A stretch of 8,939 bases of DNA, from the NCBI GenBank assembly GCA_003455555.1, contig DMQX01000036.1:1-8939 (forward strand), in the 5' to 3' direction. Shown here one piece after another: positions 1 through 8,800 of the stretch. The stretch's first letter is position 1; each line of letters begins with the position of its first letter. This DNA comes from Candidatus Tayloriibacteriota bacterium. Its GTDB lineage: Bacteria > Patescibacteriota > Minisyncoccia > Phycocordibacterales > UBA11359. The notes beneath the pieces were generated by a model that was not told the origin of the DNA, searched no databases, and saw only the letters and a list, made by a program, of their open reading frames with translations. The position numbers and the translations under genes were made by a program.

Positions 1-30
1 TCGGCAGCGTCAGATGTGTATAAGAGACAG
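1..30 (+). other. Illumina Nextera (Tn5) adapter remnant, not genomic
   Basis: These 30 bases match the 3' end of the Nextera read-1 transposase adapter, lacking only its first three bases. Positions 12-30 are the 19-bp Tn5 mosaic end AGATGTGTATAAGAGACAG. It lies at the very end of the window, directly against coding sequence, so it is untrimmed library adapter carried into the contig end and not a transposon in the genome. Genomic sequence starts at position 31. The adapter ends the rpoD reading frame artificially and also supplies the start codon of a meaningless plus-strand frame. Confidence 0.98.
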
Positions 31-307
31 CAAGAAAAACAATATCATCTTCGATCGTTGGAAATTCTTTCAAAATCTCATCGTAAGTCACGAAACCGCG
101 CTCACGACCTTTGAGCAAAAGACGATTAGCTTTATCCGTCATATTTTTGGCCTTTTCGCCGGCAGTAAACTTCTTGACCGGACTCGCTTTTTTAACTACC
201 TTATCTTTACGGAAAATAGCCCCAGTTTTCTGAGATTTCTTGATACGCTTAACAGCCTTTGGTTTTGTGGTCTTCTTTGATTTTGATGATGGGGTTTTCT
301 TTTTCAT
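31..307 (-). CDS. rpoD: RNA polymerase primary sigma factor RpoD (sigma-70), N-terminal fragment
   Basis: This is the first 92 codons of the primary sigma factor, which directs core RNA polymerase to housekeeping promoters. The rest is lost because the contig ends in adapter. Residues about 1-60 form a very basic tail (23 Lys/Arg in 60) of low complexity. Residues about 62-92 (NRLLLKGRERGFVTYDEIL, then KEFPTIEDDIVFL) match sigma region 1.1, the part that blocks the DNA channel of free sigma and holoenzyme; compare the GKEQGYLTYAEV segment of E. coli sigma-70. Regions 1.2-4, which would confirm the family, are not in the window. The ATG start is well fixed: an in-frame TAA lies at 314-316, three codons upstream. 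No Shine-Dalgarno-like sequence precedes it. It follows dnaG by 11 nt, the classical dnaG-rpoD order, so translation is probably coupled. Assignment rests on the region 1.1 match plus synteny. Confidence 0.88.
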
Positions 308-318
308 GATGTCTTATT

Positions 319-2106
319 TTATTTAAGTATTGAAAGCTTCTTGGATATCTGCCTGCATGCCTCGAGAAGTTCGGCCGTCTTCCCCTCATCCTTCTCACGC
401 TCAGCTATCGCCAAAGCATCGGCGGCTTCGGCATATCGTTGTTCCAGCTGTTCGATCTCCAACCTTTTCAACAATTCTTTGACATCCGCTTCTATAAAGT
501 CCGTGGAACTGTACGCCCGCTCGGCTTCAAAAAGCATTTCCTCTTTTTGATCCTTGAAACGCTCGACGAGAGCCTTGGCACGATCATCACCTTCGATGCG
601 AGCGATCTCCTTCTGGATGAAATCAGCGGTTACTGGTGGTTCTTTTGGTGAAGCCGGATTCTTATCGCCAGCAGTATCCCCAGCAGTTTTTACAGCTGGA
701 CTATTGTCCAATAGCAGCATAATACCAAATAGCTGACGAACTACAACCGACTCTCGAATAGGCCGCTCTAGCGATGCAGACATTACAGTGCTTTTTCCTG
801 CGCTGCCCGCCGAGTTTAAAGGTGAACTATTCGAGGTGCCTGCACTCCCACCGATCGGCAAATGTTTAAGTTCAGCCCTTAGGTCATCCTCTCGTATCTT
901 ACTTCGATCGGCAATTCTCAAAAGAAAATGACCTTGCTCAACCGGACTTTCCAAAGCTTTTACATATGGCAAAACGGTTGAAACGATCAGCTTTTCCTGT
1001 TGACGCTTATCCAGCTTGGCACGCAATATTGTGCCGAGAGCAAAATCGATCACGTGTTCAGCTCCTGCAATCGCATCCAAATAGGCTTGTTTATTTTCAA
1101 TACACATATCGGCAGGATCTTTCTCATCGGGCAGTCGGGCAATACGGACATCAAGGCCCGAGCGAAGGGCGACGACGGCCGCACGCAGCGCGGCCGCTAC
1201 TCCAGCCTTATCACCGTCATAACATATGACCAATTTCTCCGCGAAACGTTTGATCAAACCCGCATGAAGATCAGTGAAAGCCGTACCCGAAGTCGCAATC
1301 GTATTAGTTATCCCGACTTGATGCGACAGAATTAGATCCATCTGACCTTCCACCAAGATCGCCAGATTTTTTGTCCTGATTTCAAACTTGGCTTTGTCAT
1401 ATCCGTGCATTACAGCCGACTTATTAAAGAGCGCCGTTTCTGGACTGTTCAAATATTTGGCCGCCTCGTCATCAACCGGAAATATTCTGCCGGAAAAGGC
1501 CACAATCCTACCACCAGTGTTAGCAATCGGAAAAATAATCCGACTCCTGAATGTGTCATAGAATCCATTGTCAGCGGATTTGACCAAACCGGCTTTCAAC
1601 ATTTCCTGCGCCGAAAAACCTTTCGAAATGAGGTATGCGTACAACGAGCGCCATTCGGCCAGAGCATAGCCAAGCCGCCAAGCACGAATTGTCTGCACTT
1701 CAACGCCACGTTTTTTCAAATAGTCCTTAGCGGTCTGATCTTCAGACAAGCCTTTGTGATAAAAAAGCGAAGCTGTTTCCATGATCCGAAACAGACGCTC
1801 ACGTTCGGTTTTAGCCGACGGATCTTCCTTTTTTATTTCAACGCCCGCCCGATCCGCCAACACCTTAAGAGCCCCCATGAAATCTAGGCCCTCAAACTGC
1901 TCGACAAAGGAAAATATATCTCCCTTAGCTCCACAGCCAAAACAATAATATGAAGATCGCGCTGGCGAAACCATGAAGGATGGCGTTTTTTCTTGATGGA
2001 ACGGGCAAATACCCTTGAGGTTCGCGCCCGCTTTTTCAAGCTTAACATACGCACCAACAACATCGGTGATCGACAAACGGTCTTTGATTGTATCGACGGT
2101 GCTCAT
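319..2106 (-). CDS. dnaG: DNA primase DnaG
   Basis: A complete 595-residue replicative primase, which makes the RNA primers for lagging-strand synthesis and initiation with the DnaB helicase. Length is normal for the family (E. coli 581). The N-terminal CHC2 zinc-binding domain has ligands Cys34, His37, Cys55 and Cys58. The central RNA-polymerase core contains the conserved SGR (205-207) and KYLNSPET (217-224) segments. The TOPRIM domain follows, with the catalytic Glu253 in VEGQMD and the acidic pair Asp297/Asp299 in YDGDKAG. The usual Tyr of EGYMD is Gln255 here. Residues about 418-447 are a Ser/Gly/Ala linker, and about 450-595 the helical C-terminal helicase-binding domain, interrupted by a polar linker near 471-493 and ending in a charged, coiled-coil-like stretch. 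The start is firm: a TAA in the same frame lies directly before the ATG (TAAATG). No Shine-Dalgarno sequence is seen. Arginine codon use differs sharply from rpoBC upstream. It lies 69 nt after rpoC and 11 nt before rpoD. Confidence 0.97.
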   Translation of the reverse strand: MSTVDTIKDRLSITDVVGAYVKLEKAGANLKGICPFHQEKTPSFMVSPARSSYYCFGCGAKGDIFSFVEQFEGLDFMGALKVLADRAGVEIKKEDPSAKTERERLFRIMETASLFYHKGLSEDQTAKDYLKKRGVEVQTIRAWRLGYALAEWRSLYAYLISKGFSAQEMLKAGLVKSADNGFYDTFRSRIIFPIANTGGRIVAFSGRIFPVDDEAAKYLNSPETALFNKSAVMHGYDKAKFEIRTKNLAILVEGQMDLILSHQVGITNTIATSGTAFTDLHAGLIKRFAEKLVICYDGDKAGVAAALRAAVVALRSGLDVRIARLPDEKDPADMCIENKQAYLDAIAGAEHVIDFALGTILRAKLDKRQQEKLIVSTVLPYVKALESPVEQGHFLLRIADRSKIREDDLRAELKHLPIGGSAGTSNSSPLNSAGSAGKSTVMSASLERPIRESVVVRQLFGIMLLLDNSPAVKTAGDTAGDKNPASPKEPPVTADFIQKEIARIEGDDRAKALVERFKDQKEEMLFEAERAYSSTDFIEADVKELLKRLEIEQLEQRYAEAADALAIAEREKDEGKTAELLEACRQISKKLSILK

Positions 2107-2175
2107 TTAGCGTTGTGAGTCTTGAATTAGAAGAGATCTCTACGCAGCTACTAGTATTACACTTCAACCACAACT
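2107..2175 (-). other. rpoC-dnaG intergenic spacer (69 nt)
   Basis: This is the longest non-coding stretch in the genomic part of the window. It holds two perfect short palindromes, AGAGATCTCT at 2132-2141 and TACTAGTA at 2149-2156, and a 6-bp inverted pair (GTTGTG near the rpoC end, CACAAC near the dnaG end) that would close almost the whole spacer as a weak long-loop stem. There is no GC-rich hairpin followed by a T run on the minus strand, so I see no intrinsic terminator. On the minus strand, TGTAATACT resembles an extended -10 element but lacks a good -35 at proper spacing. An internal promoter for dnaG-rpoD is possible but unproven; read-through from rpoC is equally plausible. Confidence 0.5.
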
Positions 2176-5100
2176 TTATTCCACGCCTTCATCACCAACT
2201 ATCGGTCGAGAAAGCTCTTCAATCATTTTCTGCTTCGGACTACCTTTAAAACCGGTTCCCGCAGGAATCAAACGGCCAATAATAACGTTTTCCATGAGAC
2301 CAACCAGTTTGTCTTTACTGCCTCGAACCGCGCTGTTAATGAGCACACGAGTTGTGTGTTGGAAGGATGCGGCTGACAAGAAACTCTTCCTTGAAAGCGA
2401 TACATCCGTAATTCCCATCACCACCTCTTCGCCTCGGGCTTCGTCGCCACCAGCCTCCTTGATGTGCTTGTTTTCAATTGCGAGCTGATGCTGTTCAACC
2501 ACATCGCCAACCGAGAATGAAGAAGCGCCATTTTCCTTGATCTTACGTCGTGAGAACATCTGGCGAACGATCACTTCAATGTGCTTTCGAGAAACCGCTT
2601 CACCCTGCAATTCATAAAGTTTTGAAACTTCGGCAATGATGTAGTTTTGAGCTTGCTCTCGGCCACCATACTTAAATACTTCGTCGATAATAGCGGAACC
2701 GTCAGTTAAGAGTTGACCTTTGACAACCTTATCACCTACATTGATCAGAACAGTTCGGTTCGCACTGACAGAATATTCAACCTCACCTTTCTTTTTGGTC
2801 TTCTTGTCTTCTAGATCAGCCAAAACGATGATAGTTTTTTCTCGGCCGGTCTCCTTGATCTCTGAAACCATACCGTCAACAGTGTTAACGATAGCTGGGT
2901 TTCTAGGAGCTCGTTTCTCAAAGACTTCTTCAACTCGAGGCAAACCTTGAGTGATGTCTCCGCCGACTGAGGCTGTACCTCCGGCGTGGAACGTACGCAT
3001 TGTAAGCTGTGTTCCAGGTTCACCGATGGCTTGTGCCGCAACAGTTCCAACCGCTTCTCCGAGTTCTACCAACTTGTTTTTCCCAAGGTCGGCACCGTAA
3101 CACAAGGCGCAAATACCGACGTTAGCTTCGCAAGTAAGTGGAGATCGAACTTTGACCGCCATAATGCCGGCATCTTCAATCTTCTGACCATCGTTCTTTG
3201 TGAGCAAATGGTTTCGTTTGAAAATTACTTTGCCGTCAGTTGTAGTTGCATCTTCTGCAAGTACTCGTCCTTTAATATTTCTAGATAAAGGTACTTCGAT
3301 ACCTGAAGCGGTTCCTTTGTGTATCACAACACCAGTTTTTGTACCGCAATCGTCTTCGGAAACAATTGTGTCTTGAGCGACCACGAACAACTTTCGAGTC
3401 AAATATCCGGCCTTGGCAGTGTTGAGCGCGGTGTCGGTCAAACCTTTACGTGAACCGTGAGTGGTAATGAAGTATTCGATCGGAGTTAAACCTTCCTTCA
3501 TACTTGAGATAATTGGGAATTGAATAGTCTCACCTTGAGTGTTGATGATCAAACCTTTCATACCAACCATCTGAGTTATGTTACCGATAGAACCTCGGGC
3601 ACCTGAGTTGACCATGTCATATACTGAGCCGTGCTTTTCAAGAGTTTCAGGAATGAATTTTTCGATCTGACTCTTAACTTCGTGCCAAACCTCGATATTT
3701 TTTCGGCCTCGCTCTTCTTCAGAAAGAAGTCCTTCGTCGAATTGAGTCTGAACTTTTCCAGCTTTCTTGCGGGCTTCAGCAATCATCGCATCTTTCTCAA
3801 CCGGAATTTTAACATCATCAATACCCCAAGTGATACCGGAAACTGTAGCGTATCGGAAACCGTTATTTTTGACTTTGTCGATGATGGCAGGCACGTTAGC
3901 GATACCATATCGCTCGATCATATCATCAACCAAAGCTTGCATACGCTTTCGGTTCATTTCACTGTTGATGAAAGGATAATCCTCAGGCAACACGTCGTTA
4001 AAGACGATTCGGCCGATCGAGGTTTCAAATATTTTTCCAGCAAATTCTTTGTATTTTGGAGTCTCCGGAGCCATGATCTTGAGCTTTGCACGGAAGTCTA
4101 CGGCGCCAAAGTCGTTAGCTAGAATAGCAAGTCGAGGTGAAGCAAAAGCATTACCTTCGCCAGGTTTGCCGGCAATAATTGTGGTCATCCAATATGAACC
4201 AAGGATAATGTCGAGCATCTTGGCTGAAATAGTTGGATCTCCAGAACCAGGCTTTAGGATGTTTTTATCCGAAGCCATGATCTCTCGAGCCTCAATTTGC
4301 GCTGCATTAGAAAGCGGCACGTGCACAGCCATCTGGTCACCGTCGAAGTCAGCGTTGAAAGCTGAACACACAAGTGGGTGCACCTGAATAGCAGATCCTT
4401 CAATAAGGATCGGTTGGAAAGCCTGAATACCAAGTCGGTGCAAAGTCGGTGCGCGGTTTAGAAGCACGAATCGGTCTTTGATAACATCCTCAAGAATAGC
4501 CCAAACTTCAGGAATACTATCTTCGATCAATCGATTCGCGCCGCGAATGTTGAAAGCCAGTTCTTTTTCCAAAAGTTTTGAAATAATAAATGGGCGGAAA
4601 AGTTCGAGTGCCATGAATTTTGGCAATCCGCACTGACTGAGTTTAAGGGTAGGACCAACAACGATAACTGATCGTCCTGAGTAATCCACACGCTTACCGA
4701 GCAAGTTCTGGCGGAAGAGACCTCGCTTGCCTTTCAAGTTGTCTGAAAGAGATTTTAGAGGTCGTCGCTGAGCCTGGGTAAGAGCACCCTGGCTGGCGCT
4801 ACCGTGTCGGATCGAGTTGTCGATAAGCGAATCAACAGCTTCTTGCAAAATACGTTTCTCGTTTCGGAGAATAACATCAGGCGCATGAATTTCCTTAAGT
4901 TTCTTTAGACGATTATTTCGGTTGATGACACGTCGATAGAGGTCGTTCACGTCAGATGTAGCATATCGTCCGCCGTCGAGAGGCACCATAGGTCGGAGAG
5001 CTGGCGGAATAACTGGAATGTTGGTCAAGAACATCCACTCTGGGCGAATGCCTGAGTTGATCATCGCTCGAATTATCGAGAGACGTTTGTTGATACGTTC

Positions 5101-5856
5101 TGATTCGATCGAGCCAGCTTTTTCCAAGTCGATTGCCAATTCCTTTTCGAGTTTCTTAAGATCGACACCTTTCAAAATATTGTAAATAGCTTCTGCGCCG
5201 ATGCCTGCCTCGAAAATTGTGCCGTACTTTAATGAGTATGCATGATACTGCAATTCATCAACTACACGACCGAGCGTCAAACTTTCGATCTCTTTCTTGG
5301 TGCTAACCAGTCGCTCTTTGAGAGCTTCCTTAGTCTTTTCATCAATAGCACCTTTTACCTTGGTCTTGAATTCTGAATCTAGGTCACGCAAAACCTGAGC
5401 CCGCTCGTCCTCGTGAACATTGGTGATTATGTAGCCGGCAAAGTAAATAACTTTTTCGAGATCAGCCGCCGTCATACCCATGATGAGTCCGATTCGTGAA
5501 GGTGTTGAACGCAAGAACCAGATGTGAGAAACAGGAGTTGCGAGTTCAATGTGACCCATTCGTTCTCGTCGAACAATAGATCGAGTGATCTCGACTCCAC
5601 ACTTCTCGCAAATAATTCCTTTATAACGGATACCGCGATACTTTCCGCAATAACACTCATAATCTTTATCCGGTCCGAATATTTTTTCGTCGAACAAGCC
5701 GCTCTTTTCAGATCGCTGGGTTCGGTAGTTGATGGTCTCCGGCTTTGTAACTTCTCCGCGTGACCATTCTTTGATGCGCTCAGGAGAAGCAACCTTTAGA
5801 GAGATAGAAGTGAAACTGCCCGTATTTCCTGTTTTTTTGTTTGTTCCGTTGTACAT
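2176..5856 (-). CDS. rpoC: DNA-directed RNA polymerase subunit beta' (RpoC)
   Basis: A complete 1226-residue largest catalytic subunit of RNA polymerase. The N-terminal zinc ribbon has Cys68, Cys70, Cys83 and Cys86. The DNA-clamp, lid and rudder region follows. The active-site motif NADFDGDQM lies at 501-509, with Asp503, Asp505 and Asp507 as the catalytic Mg-binding triad (4336-4356). The bridge helix lies at about 797-828 (TTHGSRKGLTDTALNTAKAG). The second zinc site is Cys837, Cys909, Cys916 and Cys919. The trigger loop is at about 934-960 (AAQAIGEPGTQLTMRTFHAGG region). No large insertion interrupts the trigger loop, unlike the proteobacterial SI3 domain, and the length resembles that of B. 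subtilis (about 1200). All catalytic residues I could check are present. The ATG is the first usable start after an in-frame TGA at 5914-5916. It starts 7 nt after the rpoB stop, so the two are surely co-transcribed and probably translationally coupled. The nearest Shine-Dalgarno-like AAGGAGG is 24 nt upstream, too far to act in the normal way. Confidence 0.99.
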   Translation of the reverse strand: MYNGTNKKTGNTGSFTSISLKVASPERIKEWSRGEVTKPETINYRTQRSEKSGLFDEKIFGPDKDYECYCGKYRGIRYKGIICEKCGVEITRSIVRRERMGHIELATPVSHIWFLRSTPSRIGLIMGMTAADLEKVIYFAGYIITNVHEDERAQVLRDLDSEFKTKVKGAIDEKTKEALKERLVSTKKEIESLTLGRVVDELQYHAYSLKYGTIFEAGIGAEAIYNILKGVDLKKLEKELAIDLEKAGSIESERINKRLSIIRAMINSGIRPEWMFLTNIPVIPPALRPMVPLDGGRYATSDVNDLYRRVINRNNRLKKLKEIHAPDVILRNEKRILQEAVDSLIDNSIRHGSASQGALTQAQRRPLKSLSDNLKGKRGLFRQNLLGKRVDYSGRSVIVVGPTLKLSQCGLPKFMALELFRPFIISKLLEKELAFNIRGANRLIEDSIPEVWAILEDVIKDRFVLLNRAPTLHRLGIQAFQPILIEGSAIQVHPLVCSAFNADFDGDQMAVHVPLSNAAQIEAREIMASDKNILKPGSGDPTISAKMLDIILGSYWMTTIIAGKPGEGNAFASPRLAILANDFGAVDFRAKLKIMAPETPKYKEFAGKIFETSIGRIVFNDVLPEDYPFINSEMNRKRMQALVDDMIERYGIANVPAIIDKVKNNGFRYATVSGITWGIDDVKIPVEKDAMIAEARKKAGKVQTQFDEGLLSEEERGRKNIEVWHEVKSQIEKFIPETLEKHGSVYDMVNSGARGSIGNITQMVGMKGLIINTQGETIQFPIISSMKEGLTPIEYFITTHGSRKGLTDTALNTAKAGYLTRKLFVVAQDTIVSEDDCGTKTGVVIHKGTASGIEVPLSRNIKGRVLAEDATTTDGKVIFKRNHLLTKNDGQKIEDAGIMAVKVRSPLTCEANVGICALCYGADLGKNKLVELGEAVGTVAAQAIGEPGTQLTMRTFHAGGTASVGGDITQGLPRVEEVFEKRAPRNPAIVNTVDGMVSEIKETGREKTIIVLADLEDKKTKKKGEVEYSVSANRTVLINVGDKVVKGQLLTDGSAIIDEVFKYGGREQAQNYIIAEVSKLYELQGEAVSRKHIEVIVRQMFSRRKIKENGASSFSVGDVVEQHQLAIENKHIKEAGGDEARGEEVVMGITDVSLSRKSFLSAASFQHTTRVLINSAVRGSKDKLVGLMENVIIGRLIPAGTGFKGSPKQKMIEELSRPIVGDEGVE

Positions 5857-5863
5857 GGTAGTT

Positions 5864-8800
5864 TTATTCTTGGTTAGCTTCCTCCTTATCCTCGGCTCTT
5901 GGTTGATTCTCAGTCATGAGATCAACGTCAAGACCTAGTCCTTTGAGGTTATTAATAAGAACATTAAACGATGCCGGAATTGATGGCGCTGAAATCTCGT
6001 TGCCCTTCACGATCGCATCGAAGGCACTTGATCGACCGACGATATCGTCTGACTTGATGGTCAAAACTTCTCGCAAGTTGTGAGCGGCACCGTGACCAAG
6101 CAATGCCCAGACTTCCATTTCTCCAAATCGCTGTCCACCTCCCTGTGCCTTTCCGCCAAGTGGCTGTTGAGTAATGAGAGAGTAGGGTCCAATTGATCGC
6201 ATATGTATCTTGTCTTCCACCATGTGGTGTAGCTTCATGATATACATGTAACCGATGGCAATATCCTGTTGGAAAGCCGAGCCGTCTCGGCCGTCAAAAA
6301 GTTTTACCTTGCCGTTTTCTGGGAAGCCAGCTTTTACCAATTCATTCTTGATCTCAACATCAGTTGCTCCTGCAAATGGAGGCACGATAGCCTGATAGCC
6401 GAGAGTGTGAGCTGCGAGTCCGAGGTGCAATTCCATTATCTGACCGAGGTTCATACGTGAAGGCACGCCGAGCGGAGTCAAAATCATATCTACTGCAGTA
6501 CCGTCTGCGAGGTGTGGCATATCTTCGATTGGAAGAATGGTTGAAATAACACCTTTGTTGCCGTGTCGTCCTGCGAGCTTGTCACCCACCTGAATATTTC
6601 TGAGCTCAGCGACTTCAATGTGAATTCGCTTGATGATTCCTGATTCAAGTTTGTCGCCTTTTTCTCGAGAGAAAATTTTGACGCCGATGATTCGTCCTTG
6701 CTTGCCGTTCTCCAAGCGCTTTGAAGTGTCTTTAACATCGCGAGCCTTCTCACCGAACAAAGATCGGAGCAATCGCTCTTCTGGAGTAAGTTGTGTCTCA
6801 CCTTTTGGTGTAATTTTTCCAACCAAGATATCGCCAGGTCGTACTTCTGCGCCAATTCGCACAACTCCATCCTCATCGAGGTTCTTGAGTTTGTTTTCAC
6901 TAACGTTTGGTATGTCCGGCGTGGTAACCTCGGGTCCGAGTTTGGTATCACGAACGTTCACGACGAACTCTTCGATATGAATAGAAGTAAATTTGTTATC
7001 TCGAACAAGGCGCTCCGACAAAATAATAGCGTCTTCGTAATTTGCTCCAGACCATGACATAAATGCCACGAAAATGTTTTGTCCTAGAGCGATCTGGCCG
7101 TTGTCTGAAGATGAAGTGTCAGCCAAAACATCGCCGCGTTTTACTTTTTCTCCGACGCTAACTGTAGGTCGCTGATGAAAAGCTGTAAAACCGTTGGTTC
7201 GTGAGAAGTTAACCAATTTAGTTTCGATCTCCTTGCCTTTGTTTGTCTTAAGAGTGATGTGTCGAGCATCTACGTGTGAAATAATTCCGTCATCATGAGC
7301 GATAACTACGCGTCCCGTGTCTCGCGCGCCATCTGCTTCAACACCAGTCGCAACCAAAGGTGCTTCTGGAATGATGCATGGAGTCGCTTGTTTTTGCATG
7401 TTAGATCCCATCAAAGCTCGAGTCGAGTCATCGTGGTTCAAGAATGGGATCATTGAAGTTGCAATAGAGAAAGCTTGCTCTGTCGCCACGTCGATATAGT
7501 CCACCTTCTCACGAGTAACCATTGTTGGGTTACCGTTCACACGCACTTCAACTTCGGCCTCCTGAATTTTGCCTTCGGTATCATATATAGTAGCGCCGTG
7601 AGCAATGGCAAAGTTCTCTTCTTCAAGAGCGTTCAAGTAATGGATCTCCGATGTAACTTTTCCGTTCTTAACTTTTGCATAAGGAGTTTCGATCATGCCG
7701 AAATCATTGATGCGGGCATAAGTTGAAAGACGCAAGATAAGACCAATGTTCGGACCTTCTGGAGTGTGAATCGGGCAAAGTCGGCCGTAGTGAGATGGAT
7801 GCACGTCACGCACTTCGTAACCAGCTCGCTCTCGGGTAAGACCACCAGGACCAAGAGCAGAAAGTGTTCGCAAATGTTCAAGTTCGGTCAAGATATTTTC
7901 TTGCGCCATGAACTGTGACAACTGGTTGGTTGTGAAAAATTCTTTAATACGAGCCTGTAGAGGCTTTGGGGAAATAAAGTTTATTGGCAGGACAGAATCG
8001 GGATCCGCGGTGGACATACGGTCTTGGATATTTCGCTTGATCTGTGACATACCAACGCGAATTTTTTGCTGGAGCAATTCTCCAACATAACGCACGCGTC
8101 GAGAACCGAGGTGGTCGATATCGTCTTCAACTGCGCCGACAGTAGTGTTGAGTGCGACAATGTTGTTAATGATCGTAACAGCATCATCCAGAGAAATGGT
8201 GTGTCGAGCGATCTCCTTGTCGGTCATCGGCTTACTAAATCGCTTGTTGAAACGGAAACGTCCAACTTTTGAAAGATCGTATCGGTCTGGGCCAAAAATT
8301 GTAGTAATAAATTCACGAGCGTTCTCAGCAGTGGCTAGATCGCCGTCGCGAAGCTTCTTGTGGATCTCAATAAATGCCTCATCAGCAGTTTTGGTGTGAT
8401 CTTTTGCAATAGTTTTCTCGATATAGCTCTTTGTGTCAGGATGACCGGCAAAAAGATGCAAAATTTTCTCAGGCGTATCAGCACCGAGCACGCGGAGGAG
8501 CATAGAAACTGGGAATTTTCGCTTTCGGTCGATACGTACATAGAGTCCACCGTCTGATTCTGTTTCAATTTCGATCCAAGCGCCTCGAGCAGGAATAATT
8601 TTGGCACCGAAATGATTTTTTCCGCGAATATCGTTAACTGTGAAGAAAACTCCGAAAGATCGAGCGAGTTGAGGCACAATAACTCGTTCGATACCGGCAA
8701 TAATGAAGGTTCCATGAGGCGTCATGATCGGGAGGTCGGCCATGAAGATCTCTTGCTCTTTAGTAGAGTTCACTATTTTGTTTTTGAAGCGCACGATCAC

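Noticed and set aside
12..30. Tn5/IS50-type mosaic end as sign of a mobile element
   Set aside because: It is fused to the Nextera adapter arm at the contig end; no transposase or second end is present.
14..280. An 88-codon plus-strand open frame
   Set aside because: It starts inside the sequencing adapter and runs antisense to rpoD, whose translation matches sigma region 1.1; it is an artefact.
748..777. DnaG EGQMD in place of EGYMD seen as a broken active site (codons near 1334-1350)
   Set aside because: The catalytic Glu253 and the Asp297/Asp299 pair are intact; the Tyr position varies in the family and, as I recall, Gln is common in Parcubacteria-type primases, so it points to lineage and not to loss of function.
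1405..1887. Long plus-strand open frames antisense to dnaG and rpoC (also 3631-4122)
   Set aside because: They are shadows of well-conserved genes on the other strand, with no recognisable domain and no initiation signals of their own.
2107..2175. Intrinsic terminator after rpoC
   Set aside because: No GC-rich stem followed by a T run on the minus strand; the 6-bp inverted pair has a loop of about 50 nt and is too weak.
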